Source: an uncultured Chiayiivirga sp. (GTDB lineage Bacteria > Pseudomonadota > Gammaproteobacteria > Xanthomonadales > Xanthomonadaceae). Taken from it: a stretch of 64,000 bases of DNA. The stretch is taken from NCBI GenBank assembly GCA_934525595.1, contig CAKSZJ010000016.1, positions 8,172 through 72,171 on the forward strand, in the 5' to 3' direction. The notes below the pieces were generated by a model. That model did not search any database, was not told the origin of the DNA, and worked only from the letters and a program-made list of their open reading frames with translations. The position numbers were made by a program, and so were the translations under genes. Positions 45,223-55,645 of the stretch are shown piece after piece (within the stretch, counting starts at the first letter, position 1; every line of letters starts with the position of its first letter).

Positions 45223-47385
45223 TTATTCGAAGCCGTTGGCGAACAGGATGCCGCCCTTGAGTCCGATGCTTGCGCCGGCTGACTTCGGGCCGCCGGCACC
45301 GGTGTTTCCGTTGTCGTTGATGCTGATGCCCAGCGTGCCGGTGCCGCTGAAACCGCTGGTTGCCAGGCTGACCTGGGCGCTGCCGAAGTAGGCGTTGAGA
45401 GCGGTCAGCGTCCCCTGGAAACTGCGGGTCGAGCCGCTTCCCGATGCCGTGACGCCGCCGCCGCTGACTCCGTTGACGGTGACGCTGGTGGGCGCGCCGA
45501 GCGTCACCGTGAGCAGGCCGAGGGCCGAGTCCACGTCGCTGAACGAAACGCCTGAAAGCGCCGCGGTGCCGGTGTCCGGGAGGCCGAGCTGTCCCGGCGT
45601 CATGATGCCCGGCGCATCGTTCACCGCCTGGATCGCGATGCTGAGGTTTTGCGTGGCGCTCTGCGCGCCGCCGCTGCCGGTGTTGCCGTTGTCGTTGATG
45701 GCGATGCCGAGCGTCACGCTGCCGGTGGCGTTGGCTGCGGTGGTGTAGCGCAGGCTGCCGGCGGCGATGAAGGCGTTGAGCGCGGCGAGAGTGCCGGTCA
45801 GGGTTCGGGCCGTCGGTGTTCCGCCCACGCTCACGCCGCTGCCGGTGGTGCTCAGGTTTCCCGCGGGCACGGTGAAGGTGGCAGTGAGCGATCCGCTGCC
45901 CGCATCCGGGTCCGAAAAGGACATGCCGACAAGCGGGGAGGTCACGTCTTCCTGCAGCGAGATGCTGGGCGGTGCGCTGATGGACGGCGGCTGGTTGGCA
46001 GGAGTGCCGCTGATGGGCACCACGCAGCTTGGAGGCTGGCTGGCGATGCGGTTGTTGATGGTGGTGACCTGCACGGGATGGATGAGAGCCGCATTGGGCA
46101 TGCCGCAGCCGCTGATGTGGCAGTAGCTCATCAGGGTGCCCTTCGGCGCGCCTGGGGAGCCTGTGGGGCAGGAGGTCGCGCCGGTGTAACAGCCTGGCTC
46201 GCCCGAATAGCAGCGATCCAGCGTCGCGGTGGCTGCGGGGAACGCGCCCGACGTGTTGGTGCAGTGGGTGTGAGAGAGGCCGAAGTTGTGGCCCAGCTCG
46301 TGCGCCACCAGCGATACGTCATCGGCCGCCGTGGCGCCGCTGTACTTGAACACGCGGTTGATGCTGTAGTGGCCCCAGGTCTGGGCGCCGTAGTCGGTGC
46401 CGGTGGCTGCGCAATAGCTGCCCGATTCGACCAGCCAGGCTATTCCTGCCGCGCTGTTCGGGCTGGGGGACTTGCCCGAGATCATCAGCGCGAAGGCGCG
46501 CGGATAGCTGGCGTAGGGGTAGGCGCTCTTCCAGTGCGCGCTGAACTCGTTGAGCTGGTCGAGGGTGTTCGAGCCGATTGCGGAAAGGTAAGGGTCGGAG
46601 GTGCTGGAAATCCGCAGGATCTGGGTGCCGATTTCCAGCTTGATCCTGGCACCGCCCGCGCCCGGTTCCATTTCGTAGATCGCGTTCATGTCGGCCAGCA
46701 GCGCGGCCATGTAGTTGCTTGCGAGGGTGATGTTGTCGGAAAACTTCTGCGCCATCAGCTCGTTGTCGGTGTCGATCGCCAGGGTGACCTTGCGCGTGGC
46801 GACTTCGGGCGCTGTCACGGGCGCCGCACGCGGAAGGTCGAGCGCCTTCCGCCACGAGTCCGCGCCCTGCAGTCCGCCGACGCAGTCCGCTTCGGGCTGG
46901 CTGCCGTCGGGCAGCGCCGCCTCGGTGGAAACGCCGGAGAGGGTGAGCCCGCCGTCCGCGCGCGGCGTCACATCGAGTCGGAAGCTGCCCTCCTCGCCCA
47001 GCAGCAGGCCCTCGCCCTGCGAGAGGTCGGGGGTCAGCGACAGGGAAAGGCGTTCGCCCGCCCGCACGCCGACGAAGTGCACCAGATTGCTGCGCGGCAT
47101 CGGCTCCAGTCCGCGCGCGGTGGCGACCCGGAGACGCGCGTCGGGCGCGTAGACCTCCAGGCGCCGCAGGGTCCAGTCGCTGCCGGCCGACGCATTGTCG
47201 TCGCGGTGCAGGGTGATGCGGGCCTCCTGGTCGGAAGCGAGCGCGCGCAGCCGGGTGAGCGTCGTGGCATCCAGCTGGCGCTCGACCGTGATCGCCGGTT
47301 CCGTCTGCGCGGCCGTTGCCGACGCGCTGCCGAGTGCGAGGAGCAGCGCCAGCGCGCTGCCGAAGCCGATTCGTGTCGTGGGCAT
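45223..47385 (-). CDS. Secreted zinc metalloprotease (reprolysin-like) with two C-terminal repeat domains
   Basis: A 720-residue secreted protein. It has a signal peptide (residues 1-25), a propeptide-like region to about 190, a metzincin protease domain with HELGHNFGLSH (zinc ligands His 362, 366, 372) and a downstream MSYCH Met-turn (about 419), then two related beta-sandwich repeats (about 467-585 and 595-700) that each contain an IxINDNGNTG[SA]GG motif. The protein ends GILFANGFE. The repeats resemble cadherin/Ig-like adhesion modules. It is likely an extracellular peptidase; pairing with the other secreted protease here is only thematic. The ATG at 47383-47385 starts the signal peptide. 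Confidence 0.88.
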   Translation of the reverse strand: MPTTRIGFGSALALLLALGSASATAAQTEPAITVERQLDATTLTRLRALASDQEARITLHRDDNASAGSDWTLRRLEVYAPDARLRVATARGLEPMPRSNLVHFVGVRAGERLSLSLTPDLSQGEGLLLGEEGSFRLDVTPRADGGLTLSGVSTEAALPDGSQPEADCVGGLQGADSWRKALDLPRAAPVTAPEVATRKVTLAIDTDNELMAQKFSDNITLASNYMAALLADMNAIYEMEPGAGGARIKLEIGTQILRISSTSDPYLSAIGSNTLDQLNEFSAHWKSAYPYASYPRAFALMISGKSPSPNSAAGIAWLVESGSYCAATGTDYGAQTWGHYSINRVFKYSGATAADDVSLVAHELGHNFGLSHTHCTNTSGAFPAATATLDRCYSGEPGCYTGATSCPTGSPGAPKGTLMSYCHISGCGMPNAALIHPVQVTTINNRIASQPPSCVVPISGTPANQPPSISAPPSISLQEDVTSPLVGMSFSDPDAGSGSLTATFTVPAGNLSTTGSGVSVGGTPTARTLTGTLAALNAFIAAGSLRYTTAANATGSVTLGIAINDNGNTGSGGAQSATQNLSIAIQAVNDAPGIMTPGQLGLPDTGTAALSGVSFSDVDSALGLLTVTLGAPTSVTVNGVSGGGVTASGSGSTRSFQGTLTALNAYFGSAQVSLATSGFSGTGTLGISINDNGNTGAGGPKSAGASIGLKGGILFANGFE

Positions 47386-47504
47386 GCCATCCTCCTTGCG
47401 CTGCGCCAGCGCCGCCGGGGGCAGCCGCCGCAGTCTATCGGTCTCGGGAAAAAAACGGTCGCGCACCGCGACGGACGCGCGCAATGCGCCGGCGGGCGGC
47501 GCGG

Positions 47505-48281
47505 TCAGAACCCGTAGCGCAAAAACCCCCCGTCCACCGCGATGCACTCGCCGGTGACGTAGCTGGCTGCAGGCAGGCACAGGAAGGCCACCGCTGCCGC
47601 CACTTCCTGCGGCTCGCCGATGCGCCCCATGGGCGTGCGCGCCAGCACGTCGTCGCGGTATTCGGGTTCGGCCAGCGGCCCCAGGGTGCGGCGGGTGCGG
47701 ATGTACCAGGGCGCCACCGCGTTGACCCGGATGCCATCGTGCGCCCATTCGCAGGCAAGGTTGCGGGTGAGCTGGTGCAGGGCGGCCTTGCTGGCCCCGT
47801 AGGGCGCACCGGTGCGCACGTGGGTCAGGCCCGAGACCGAGCCGACGTTGACGATGGCGCTGGCCGGATGCCGGCACAGCAACGGATGGGCGTAGCGGCA
47901 GATCTCGAACGCGGCGAAGAGGTTGGTCTCGAAAATGCCCCGCCATTCGTCCTCGCCGTAATCCATGGCGGGGCGCGAGACGTTGGTCCCTGCGTTGTTG
48001 ACCAGCAGGTGCAGGTCGTTGCCGCCGTCCTCGATCCAGTCGAACAGCGCCTGGCGTTCGGACGCGACGGCCACGTCCGCGGCCAGGGCCAGCACGCGAC
48101 GGTCCGGAAACTCTTCGGACAGTTCGGCCTCGACGGCGCCCAGCGCCTGCGCATCGCGCGCTGCCAGCAGCACATCGGCGCCCAGCCCGAGGAGCTCGCG
48201 CGCGATGGCGAGACCGATTCCGGCACTGCCGCCGGTGATGAGGGCCGTCTGGCCGTCCAGCCGCCAGCGAGGGTCGATCAT
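47505..48281 (-). CDS. SDR-family oxidoreductase, tropinone reductase-like
   Basis: A 258-residue short-chain dehydrogenase. [15 protein letters not shown] is the dinucleotide motif, LAARDAQAL follows the second strand (Arg suggests NADP), [13 protein letters not shown], catalytic Ser in NVGSVSG and YGASK are present, and the C-terminus is [10 protein letters not shown]. The [11 protein letters not shown] and [21 protein letters not shown] segments resemble tropinone-reductase-like proteins, whose bacterial substrates are unknown. It is transcribed toward the metalloprotease gene; the 119-base gap leaves co-transcription open. Confidence 0.9.
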   Translation of the reverse strand: MIDPRWRLDGQTALITGGSAGIGLAIARELLGLGADVLLAARDAQALGAVEAELSEEFPDRRVLALAADVAVASERQALFDWIEDGGNDLHLLVNNAGTNVSRPAMDYGEDEWRGIFETNLFAAFEICRYAHPLLCRHPASAIVNVGSVSGLTHVRTGAPYGASKAALHQLTRNLACEWAHDGIRVNAVAPWYIRTRRTLGPLAEPEYRDDVLARTPMGRIGEPQEVAAAVAFLCLPAASYVTGECIAVDGGFLRYGF

Positions 48282-48340
48282 GCGTATCTCCGGTGCGGGG
48301 CGGCGATAGGATATAGGACAGCCTGCCCCGGGAGTCCCGT

Positions 48341-48703
48341 ATGTCGCTTCGCCTCTGTCTTGTCCTGTTGTTGGCCGCAGCCCCGGCCGCGGTTGCGGTC
48401 ACGCCAGCCTGCAGCGCGGTGGATGGCTGGAACGCCGGTCGCCGCGGCGCGCCCGCCGATGGCGGCTGCGGCGCCGAGGGCTACGTCGAGGCCTATCGCC
48501 TGGGTGAAGCGCTGGCGCAGCTCAAGGCCAGACGCGAGGCGCTCGATGCGCAAGCCGCCGGCATGCTGGACAAGGCGGGCGCGCTGCGTCGCCAGCAGCG
48601 CCAGATCGACGTCGACATCGAAGCCATCCACGGCGTTGCCACGCTGCGCGGCTGGCCGGTACAGACGCTCAGCCAGGAAACACACCCCGGGGATGCGTCA
48701 TGA
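48341..48703 (+). CDS. Exported DUF2799-like small protein
   Basis: A 120-residue protein with a signal peptide (residues 1-19, cleavage near AVA-V). The mature part has three cysteines near its N-terminus and the segment [34 protein letters not shown], which resembles DUF2799 proteins (YfiL-like), followed by a charged helical region. The role is unknown. An ATAGGATATAGGACA stretch (48307-48321) upstream may contain its promoter. The stop overlaps the next gene by four bases. Confidence 0.65.
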   Translation: MSLRLCLVLLLAAAPAAVAVTPACSAVDGWNAGRRGAPADGGCGAEGYVEAYRLGEALAQLKARREALDAQAAGMLDKAGALRRQQRQIDVDIEAIHGVATLRGWPVQTLSQETHPGDAS

Positions 48704-48915
48704 CCACGAGACGTGCGGGTGTCACCGCGCTGCTGCTTGCCTGCGCACACCTGTCGGCGTGCGCAGGCTCCGAGGCTCCAGCGCCGCCGCAGGAGCGGGA
48801 CAGGGCGCTGCAGCGTGCGATACAGGAGCCGATCGACACGGCGCGCGCGGTGGAAGGCGAGCTGCAGAAGCAGCAGGAGGCGATGCGCCGGCAGATGGAT
48901 GCGGCGGAGCGGTAA
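48700..48915 (+). CDS. Small lipoprotein
   Basis: A 71-residue protein with a lipoprotein signal: hydrophobic core and lipobox LSAC (Cys about 21). The mature part is a short charged helix rich in Gln, Glu and Arg (ERDRALQRAIQEPIDTARAV). It overlaps the preceding exported protein gene by four bases (ATGA), so the two form a small envelope operon. I recognise no family. Confidence 0.65.
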   Translation: MTTRRAGVTALLLACAHLSACAGSEAPAPPQERDRALQRAIQEPIDTARAVEGELQKQQEAMRRQMDAAER

Positions 48916-48958
48916 TCGCCTCCGGGAGCCGGACATCGGCGTGTGGCACGATCCTGCG

Positions 48959-48986
48959 CGTCATCCCGGCGCGCGGCGGGATGACG
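48959..48986. terminator. Bidirectional hairpin between the lipoprotein gene and topA
   Basis: A perfect ten-base stem, CGTCATCCCG and CGGGATGACG, with an eight-base GC-rich loop, lies between convergent genes. No T-run, so it is a probable but not typical terminator for both strands. Confidence 0.55.
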
Positions 48987-49000
48987 CATGAGGGATCGAC

Positions 49001-51478
49001 TCAGTCCGCCGTCGCTTTCTTCACCACGGCCTTCTTCGCTGCGGCTTTCTTGGCAGGCGCCTTCTTCACCGCCGTTTTCTTCGCCGGTGCTTTCTTGACG
49101 GCGGCCTTCTTCGCCGGAGCGTCCTTCTTTGTCGCGACCTTTTTCGTGGCTGCCTTCTTCGCCGCGGTCTTGCGGCCGAATCCCTTGCGCGCCGGTTTGC
49201 CGGTCTCTTCCATCAGCTGCTGGACTTCGGCCAGGGTCAGCGAGGCAGGCTCGCGATCCTTGGGGATCTTGCCGTTCAGCTCACCGTCGGACAGATACGG
49301 CCCGAAGCGGCCGTTGAGCACCTGGATCGGGGAACCCTCGAAGGTCTTGATGATCCGGTTGGCGGCAATTTCCTCTTTTTCCCGGATGAGGAAGAGCGCG
49401 CGCTCCAGCTCGATGGTGTAGGGATCGTCTTCCTTCTTGAGCGAGGCATAGGTGCTGCCGCGCTTGGCGAACGGCCCGAAGCGGCCGACGGCGACCGTCA
49501 CCTCGTCTTCGCCATCGACGCCGAGCGTGCGCGGCAGTTTGAACAGCTCCAGCGCCTCGGGCAGGGTGATGGTGTGGATGCTCTGGTTTGGGCGAAGCGA
49601 GGCGAAGCGCGGCTTGTCCTCGTCTTCCTTGGTGCCGATCTGCGCGAACGGCCCGTAGCGGCCCAGGCGTACGGTGACCGGCTTGCCGCTGGCCGGATCC
49701 TCGCCCAGCACGCGCGCGCCGGTGGCTTCGGAGCGGTCCACGCTGTCGGTCTTTTCCTCCACCAGCGCCTTGAACGGCTTCCAGAAGCGCGCCATCAGCG
49801 GCACCCAGTCCTCCTCGCCGCGGCTGACCGCATCCAGCTCGTCCTCGAGCCGTGCGGTGAAGTCGTAGTCGACGTAGCGGGTGAAGTGGCCGGAGAGGAA
49901 CTTCGCCACCGCGCGGCCGACGTCGGTCGGGCGGAAGCGGCGCGCGTCGAGCAGCACGTACTCGCGGTTGAGGAGGGTCTGGATGATGCTGGCGTAGGTG
50001 GACGGACGGCCGATGCCGTATTCCTCCAGCGCCTTGACCAGGCTGGCCTCCGAGTAGCGCGGCGGCGGCTCGGTGAAGTGCTGGTCGGCAAGGATGGCCG
50101 ACAGCGGTACGCGCTCGCCCTGACGCAGCGCAGGCAGCTTGCGGCCCTCGTCGTCGTCGTCGGCGCTGCGCGTGTCCTTGCCTTCCTCGTAGACGGCCAG
50201 GAAGCCCGGATCGACGATCGTGGTGCCGGTGGCACGGAAGCCATCGTCCGGGCCGGCGGCCAGCTCGACGCTGACGGTGTTGAGCGTGGCGTGAATCATC
50301 TGGCAGGCCACCGAGCGCTTCCAGATCAGTTCGTAGAGCCGCGCTCCGTCCGGATCGAGGAAGGCGGCGACGGACTTGGGCGAGCGCAGCGCCGAGGTCG
50401 GCCGGATCGCTTCGTGCGCTTCCTGTGCGTTCTTGGACTTGGTCTTGTAGACGTTGGCGGTGGCGGGCAGGGCGTGCGTGCCGAAATCGCGTGCGATGGT
50501 CTGGCGAAGTTCGTCGACCGCCTCGGCGGAAAGGTGCGTCGAGTCGGTTCGCATGTAGCTGATGAGGCCCACCGTGCCCTCCGCGCCCAGCGCCACGCCC
50601 TCGTAGAGCTTCTGCGCCACGCGCATGGTGCGGCTGGTGGAAAAGCCCAGCTTGCGCGCCGCCTCCTGCTGGAGGGTGGACGTGATGAAGGGCGGCGCCG
50701 GGCGGCGCTTGCGCTCCCTGCTCTCGACGGAGGCCACTTCCAGCACGCCGCCGGCGGCGGCCAGAAGACGCGCCCGCGCCGCTTCCGCCGCGGCTTCGTT
50801 GGTCAGATCGAACTGCTCGAACTTCTTGCCGGCGAGCTTCACCAGGCGCGCGCTGAAAGGTTGCGCGGCGTGCGCCAGCTGGGCTTCGATCGTCCAGTAC
50901 TCGCGCGAGACGAAGGCTTCGATCTCCTCCTCACGCTCGACGATCATGCGCAGCGCAGGCGACTGCACGCGCCCGGCCGAGAGGCCGCGCTGCACCTTGC
51001 GCCACAGCACCGGCGAGAGGTTGAATCCCACCAGGTAATCCAGCGCGCGGCGCGCCTGCTGGGCGTTGACCAGGTCGGCCGAGACCTCGCGCGGTGACGC
51101 CATGGCTTCCTTGATCGCGCGCGGCGTGATCTCGGAGAACACCACCCGATGCACCGGTTTGCCCTCGGTCAGGCCGCGCGCCTTGAGGATTTCCTCGATG
51201 TGCCAGGAAATCGCCTCGCCCTCGCGGTCCGGGTCGGTGGCCAGATACAGCGCGTCGGCGCTCCGGGCGGCCTTGGCGATGGCGTCGACGTGGCGTTCGT
51301 TCCTGTCGATCAGTTCGTAGCGCATGGCGAAGCCGGCCTCGGGATCGACCGCGCCCTCCTTGGGCACCAGATCGCGCACGTGGCCGTAGGACGCCAGGAC
51401 CTGGAAGTCCTTGCCGAGGTATTTGTTGATGGTCTTCGCCTTGGCGGGCGATTCGACGATGAGGAGGTTCTTGGGCAT
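49001..51478 (-). CDS. topA: DNA topoisomerase I TopA with Lys/Ala-rich C-terminal tail
   Basis: An 825-residue type IA topoisomerase that relaxes negative supercoils. LLIVESPAKAKTINKYLG and ATDPDREGEAISWH are the Toprim motifs; ISYMRTDSTHLS holds the catalytic tyrosine. After the catalytic core come several topoisomerase C-terminal repeats (RLGRYGPFAQIG, VGRFGPFAKRG, LNGRFGPYLSDG) in place of E. coli-type zinc fingers. The last 55 or so residues are a highly basic, histone H1-like run of KKA/KKAA units, likely to bind DNA or polymerase without fixed structure. Confidence 0.96.
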   Translation of the reverse strand: MPKNLLIVESPAKAKTINKYLGKDFQVLASYGHVRDLVPKEGAVDPEAGFAMRYELIDRNERHVDAIAKAARSADALYLATDPDREGEAISWHIEEILKARGLTEGKPVHRVVFSEITPRAIKEAMASPREVSADLVNAQQARRALDYLVGFNLSPVLWRKVQRGLSAGRVQSPALRMIVEREEEIEAFVSREYWTIEAQLAHAAQPFSARLVKLAGKKFEQFDLTNEAAAEAARARLLAAAGGVLEVASVESRERKRRPAPPFITSTLQQEAARKLGFSTSRTMRVAQKLYEGVALGAEGTVGLISYMRTDSTHLSAEAVDELRQTIARDFGTHALPATANVYKTKSKNAQEAHEAIRPTSALRSPKSVAAFLDPDGARLYELIWKRSVACQMIHATLNTVSVELAAGPDDGFRATGTTIVDPGFLAVYEEGKDTRSADDDDEGRKLPALRQGERVPLSAILADQHFTEPPPRYSEASLVKALEEYGIGRPSTYASIIQTLLNREYVLLDARRFRPTDVGRAVAKFLSGHFTRYVDYDFTARLEDELDAVSRGEEDWVPLMARFWKPFKALVEEKTDSVDRSEATGARVLGEDPASGKPVTVRLGRYGPFAQIGTKEDEDKPRFASLRPNQSIHTITLPEALELFKLPRTLGVDGEDEVTVAVGRFGPFAKRGSTYASLKKEDDPYTIELERALFLIREKEEIAANRIIKTFEGSPIQVLNGRFGPYLSDGELNGKIPKDREPASLTLAEVQQLMEETGKPARKGFGRKTAAKKAATKKVATKKDAPAKKAAVKKAPAKKTAVKKAPAKKAAAKKAVVKKATAD

Positions 51479-51675
51479 TGAGCGTGTTGTTCTTCTGGCT
51501 CGCCGGCGGACGGAACGCGGTGCGCCGGGGTGGGGGTCGTGCGTCTACTCAAAGCATGCGGCGTGCCGGCCTGTCAAGCCGCAGCGTCGTGTGCGGGCGG
51601 GAGCCGGGCTCTCCGAAGTGTTGCCGGGGTGCCGAATGCAGCGGGTGGCGCGGTGCGATGGGGTGGCCGGGTGCC

Positions 51676-52650
51676 TCAATGGCACCACTGGGGGAGCCGG
51701 TCGATACCGGCCTTGTCGGTGCAGTACCAGGTGTTTTCATCGGGGTCCAGCTCCGCCAGGAACTGGCGTTCAACGGTTCCGACGGCGGGGGGCATCCATA
51801 CCGAAATGCCGCAGAAGCCTTCTTCGAATTCACCGATGACGATGCGATTGATGCCGGGCGCGGCGTAGCTTTCCGGTGTGCCGAACCCCGGACTGGCGTT
51901 TTCCGGGCAGCGTCCGTCCGAGGCCGCCGCTTCGGCGACCCGGTCGCGCAGCGGCACCAGCGTAGCCTCGACCTGGGCAAACTGCGCGCGCGACAGGTAG
52001 TGCTGGTAGGCGGGTACGGCGGTGGCCGCAAGGACGATGACGACCATCATGACGATCAGGCAGATCATCCCGGCGACCAGCGCGATGACGCAGCCTCCGA
52101 GGCCGCGCCGCTGCAGCTCGGGATGCTCGGTGTAGGCCCAGCGGTCGACCACCAGGGTGCCTGCGACCATGTCGTGCAGTGCCTGCTTGCGTTCGGTGAA
52201 GGCCGCCATCAGGAAGCCGATGTAGAACGTCAGGTACGACAGGCTGGCGGCGAACCAGCGTCCGAGCGCACGGGCGGGCGTAAGCCGGTTGCCGTTCTGG
52301 TCGACCACCTTGATGCCCAGCGCCAGCTTGCCGAGCGAGGCCTGGTGGCGCGAGCTTTCCATCAGGGTGAAATAGGTGCCGGCCGCCGCGTAGTAGAGCA
52401 GGGTCATCCCGAAGTAGGCGCCGATCACCCAGCCCGGTGGATCTCCCGAGTCCAGGCCCTGCAGGCGCTCGAATCCACCGACCACGCCGAAGATGATGAT
52501 GACGATGAAGATCAGCGCGTAGAAACCGACGCCGAGGATGAGCTGATCGAGAAAAAGTGCCGCCCAGCGCTTCAGGAAGCCGGCCTGGACGACGTCACTG
52601 GGCTGGCGGCTGCCGACGATGCGGCCCGGGTCGATCCACTGGTCCGACAT
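51676..52650 (-). CDS. RDD-family membrane protein fused to a pilin-like C-terminal domain
   Basis: A 324-residue protein. Residues about 20-165 form an RDD domain with the Arg-Asp-Asp-type start (KRWAALFLDQLILG), SLGKLALGIKVVDQNGNRL and ALHDMVAGTLVVDR. A second part begins with a membrane helix (about 188-212) running into AVPAYQHYLSRAQFAQVEA, the signature of a type IV pilin-like N-terminal helix, and ends in a cysteine-containing globular segment (CGISVWMPP and WYCTDKAG). There is no prepilin cleavage site because the helix is internal. RDD proteins are linked to ion or sodium transport in a few cases. It lies between topA and smg, all minus strand. Confidence 0.82.
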   Translation of the reverse strand: MSDQWIDPGRIVGSRQPSDVVQAGFLKRWAALFLDQLILGVGFYALIFIVIIIFGVVGGFERLQGLDSGDPPGWVIGAYFGMTLLYYAAAGTYFTLMESSRHQASLGKLALGIKVVDQNGNRLTPARALGRWFAASLSYLTFYIGFLMAAFTERKQALHDMVAGTLVVDRWAYTEHPELQRRGLGGCVIALVAGMICLIVMMVVIVLAATAVPAYQHYLSRAQFAQVEATLVPLRDRVAEAAASDGRCPENASPGFGTPESYAAPGINRIVIGEFEEGFCGISVWMPPAVGTVERQFLAELDPDENTWYCTDKAGIDRLPQWCH

Positions 52651-52732
52651 GGTGCTTGATCCATTCTGGAAGGGGCGGATCGCGCCGCCCCGTTGATGTC
52701 TGTCTTGTGTGCGAGCCGCACCGTTCCGCGAG

Positions 52733-53215
52733 TCAGTGCACGGGTTCGCCGGCGTCCTGGAACATGAAGCTTTCCATCCACGCAAATGCGGCTTCCTGTC
52801 CGGGCTGGTTGAACAGCACCATCAGCACGACCCACTTGAGGTCGTCCAGGTCGATTTCGTCCTGGTCCAGGGCCATCGCGCGTTCCACCACGTGTTCGTG
52901 CTGCGCGGCATCGAGGATGCCGTTGTGGGTCAGGAACATCAGGAAGCCGCGGCAATCCGCGTCCAGGCGCTCCAGCTCCTGGCCGGCGTACAGCCGGGTC
53001 GGCGTCTCGCGCAGGATCTCGCCGGCCGGTGCAAACTGGGCGCGCTGGTCGTCCAGCGCTTCGAGCCAGTCGAACGCCTTGCTGATTTCACTGGGGCTGA
53101 AGCCTGCCTGGATCAGGCCGGCCTGAAGCGTGGTGCGGTCCCTGACGGTGTCGGGGTCGTCGTAGAAGTAGTTCTCGAACAGGTAGAGAAGTACGTCCAG
53201 CAAGGTCTCTTTCAT
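52733..53215 (-). CDS. smg: Smg/DUF494 family protein
   Basis: A 160-residue protein of the Smg (DUF494) family, starting [17 protein letters not shown]. It contains [18 protein letters not shown] and [20 protein letters not shown], the two most conserved blocks, and ends with [11 protein letters not shown]. The gene regularly lies beside dprA in gammaproteobacteria, as here (41-base gap). Its function is not established. Confidence 0.92.
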   Translation of the reverse strand: MKETLLDVLLYLFENYFYDDPDTVRDRTTLQAGLIQAGFSPSEISKAFDWLEALDDQRAQFAPAGEILRETPTRLYAGQELERLDADCRGFLMFLTHNGILDAAQHEHVVERAMALDQDEIDLDDLKWVVLMVLFNQPGQEAAFAWMESFMFQDAGEPVH

Positions 53216-53256
53216 CCATCCTCTGCCTGCGCCCGGCGGTGGCGCGTCGCGGAACC

Positions 53257-54396
53257 TCAGTGATGGCGCAGCGCGTAACGCCCGTGCGACGCCGCCACCC
53301 GACCGTCCAGCTCCATGAGAATCAGCATGGAGGATAGGGTTTCGACCGTCAACCCGGTCCGCTGGGCGAGTACGTCGATGGGCACCGGATCGTGCCCCAG
53401 CGCGGCGCGCAGGCGGGCATAGTCGGGGTCCTCGCCGGCCTCGTCGGAAACAGGCGCGGCTTCGCCCGTCGGCGACGCCTCTGCGGCGAGCCTGCCACGC
53501 AGCGCGGTGGCCAGCTCCTGCGCCCTGGGGCCGAGCGCTTCGATGATCTCCTGCGCGGTTTCCACGAGCGCCGCGCCCTCGCGGATCAGGCGATGGCAGC
53601 CCTTGGCCATGGGGTTGTGGATCGAGCCGGGCAGGGCGAAGACCTCGCGCCCCGATTCCGCCGCCTCGCGCGCGGTGATGAGCGCGCCGCTGCGCTGGGC
53701 CGCTTCCACCACCAGCGTGCCCAGGGACAGGCCGGCGATGATGCGGTTGCGCATCGGGAAGTGCTGGCGCTGGGCCGGGGTGCCGGGCGGGTACTCGCTG
53801 ACGATCGCGCCCTGGGTCAGGATTGCGTCGGCCAGGGCGCGGTTGCGCGCGGGGTACACCAGATCCGGCCCGGTGGCGACGACCGCGATCGTCGCCTGCC
53901 CCACATCGAGCGCGGCGCGATGTGCCGCCGCATCGATCCCGTCGGCCAGTCCCGAGGTGATGACCAGCCCGGAACGCGCCAGCGCGCGGGAAAAATCGCG
54001 CGCATTGGCGATGCCGCCGTCGGTGGGGTTGCGGCTGCCCACGACGGCAGCCTGCGCGAACCAGAGCCACTGCGGGTCGCCGGCGACGAATACCGCTGCC
54101 GGCGCGCGCGGCGCGCGCTTCAGGAGCGTCGGGAAGTCGACGCTGTCGCAGGTGAGGAGATGGTGGTCGGGCGAGCCGTCGAGCCAGGCGCGGTCGGCGG
54201 CAAGGGCGTCATGGTCGGGTGCGGCGAGCCACTGGACGCTGATCTCGGGTGCGCCGGCGGCGCGCAGCTGCGCCGCATTCGCATTGGCCACCGCCGGGGC
54301 CGAACCGAACCGGGACAGCAGATGCCTGATGCGGGTGCCACCCAGGCCGGGCGCGCGGATCAGGCGCAGCCACGCGTCGATCGCGTCGTCTGTCAT
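53257..54396 (-). CDS. dprA: DNA-processing protein DprA
   Basis: A 379-residue DprA/Smf protein that loads RecA onto incoming single-stranded DNA during transformation. An N-terminal helical (SAM-like) domain precedes the Rossmann-like core: [74 protein letters not shown] and VFALPGS. A winged-helix (DML1-like) C-terminal domain follows ([19 protein letters not shown]). Together with comF it suggests the organism can take up DNA. Confidence 0.95.
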   Translation of the reverse strand: MTDDAIDAWLRLIRAPGLGGTRIRHLLSRFGSAPAVANANAAQLRAAGAPEISVQWLAAPDHDALAADRAWLDGSPDHHLLTCDSVDFPTLLKRAPRAPAAVFVAGDPQWLWFAQAAVVGSRNPTDGGIANARDFSRALARSGLVITSGLADGIDAAAHRAALDVGQATIAVVATGPDLVYPARNRALADAILTQGAIVSEYPPGTPAQRQHFPMRNRIIAGLSLGTLVVEAAQRSGALITAREAAESGREVFALPGSIHNPMAKGCHRLIREGAALVETAQEIIEALGPRAQELATALRGRLAAEASPTGEAAPVSDEAGEDPDYARLRAALGHDPVPIDVLAQRTGLTVETLSSMLILMELDGRVAASHGRYALRHH

Positions 54397-54456
54397 GGTG
54401 TGCGTCAGACAGGTGACGTCGCGGGCGAACGGGTCGCCCGCGACGGAAGGGATGGC

Positions 54457-55626
54457 TCAGTAACGGTCCGGCGCATCGAGCCGGTCGCCGAGCTGGACGG
54501 GGCGGATGCCGTCCATGACCAGGCCATAGCTGACCTTGTCGAAGGTGCGGAAGATCATGACGTGGCCGGCGAACTCGTCCGGCAGGCTGACCTTGTTGCG
54601 GTCGAGGTTGGACTCGATGCGCTGCGGATAGCGCACGTCGTCGCGCACCCGCTCGCCCTGGTGCCAGATCGAGAACACCTGGCCGTTCTCCAGCCCCTCG
54701 CGTGCGCCTGCGGAAATGGCGACCACGTCGTGCCGACCGCCGAACTGGAGGTGGTCGGTGACCGCGAGTACGCGCGCGTTGGGTGGCACCTGGGCCGGCG
54801 CACGCGGGTAGAAGCTCAGGTCGTGGGGGAAGGCGTCGTAGGGCATCAGCAGGTCGCCCTTCTTCACTTCGTGCCCGCCGGGAACGACCAGTACGGTGGC
54901 CGGGTCGCCGTCGCGGGTGATCTGGCCCTGGGCGATTTCGTTGACCTCCCAGCCGAGGAACTCGAAACGCTTCTTGGTGATGAAGTGCCGCGCCCAGCGG
55001 ATACTGTTGCTGGTCGGCTCGGCGCCGCCCCCGGCGCTCCAGTCGTCGCGGCGTAGGATCGGCTCGCGCTCGGGGTGCTTCTCGGTGGCGATCGGCATCA
55101 TCGCGTAGCGCACCGTCGGGCGCACGATGGAAACGCGCGTTCCGGGCACCAGATTGTCGCCGCGGACGTAAACCACCTGGCCTTCCGCGCTCAGCAGCCG
55201 GCTTTCCTCGATTCCCAGCACGTAGGGCAGGGCCTTGTACTGGTCCTCATCCAGCACGTGCTGGTTGGTGAGGAAGTCCTCCACCTCCGACAGCGGCACC
55301 GCCGGGATCGGCAGCGCCTCCGCCCGGACCGTGGGCGAAAGGCGGTTGACCATCAGCGCGGGCTGGTTTCGGCCGCGGCCCAGGTAGGCCAGGCTCAGCA
55401 CGTCGCCGGGATAGATGAGGTGCGGGTTCTCGATCTGCGGGTTGGCCTGCCAGATTTCCGGCCAGAGCCAGGGCTCGTTGAGGAAACGCTTGGCGATGCC
55501 CCAAAGTGTGTCGCCCTTCACTACTACGTAGGTGTCGGGATGGTCGGCGCGCATCTGCAGGGCGACGGCACCCGTCGCGAAGGTCAGCAACGCTGCCGCG
55601 GAAACTGCAAGAAGTTTTTTAAGCAT
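54457..55626 (-). CDS. LysM peptidoglycan-binding domain protein
   Basis: A 389-residue exported protein with a signal peptide ([19 protein letters not shown]) and one LysM domain directly after it ([18 protein letters not shown] then [25 protein letters not shown]). The remaining 270 residues form a conserved, mostly beta region of unknown fold. LysM binds peptidoglycan glycan chains. Genes of this type always precede or sit opposite def-fmt in Xanthomonadales, next to dprA. An in-frame ATG at 55635 would add three residues. The leader contains an inverted repeat (55646-55675). Confidence 0.9.
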   Translation of the reverse strand: MLKKLLAVSAAALLTFATGAVALQMRADHPDTYVVVKGDTLWGIAKRFLNEPWLWPEIWQANPQIENPHLIYPGDVLSLAYLGRGRNQPALMVNRLSPTVRAEALPIPAVPLSEVEDFLTNQHVLDEDQYKALPYVLGIEESRLLSAEGQVVYVRGDNLVPGTRVSIVRPTVRYAMMPIATEKHPEREPILRRDDWSAGGGAEPTSNSIRWARHFITKKRFEFLGWEVNEIAQGQITRDGDPATVLVVPGGHEVKKGDLLMPYDAFPHDLSFYPRAPAQVPPNARVLAVTDHLQFGGRHDVVAISAGAREGLENGQVFSIWHQGERVRDDVRYPQRIESNLDRNKVSLPDEFAGHVMIFRTFDKVSYGLVMDGIRPVQLGDRLDAPDRY

Positions 55627-55645
55627 GGCTTCCATGTACCTGATT

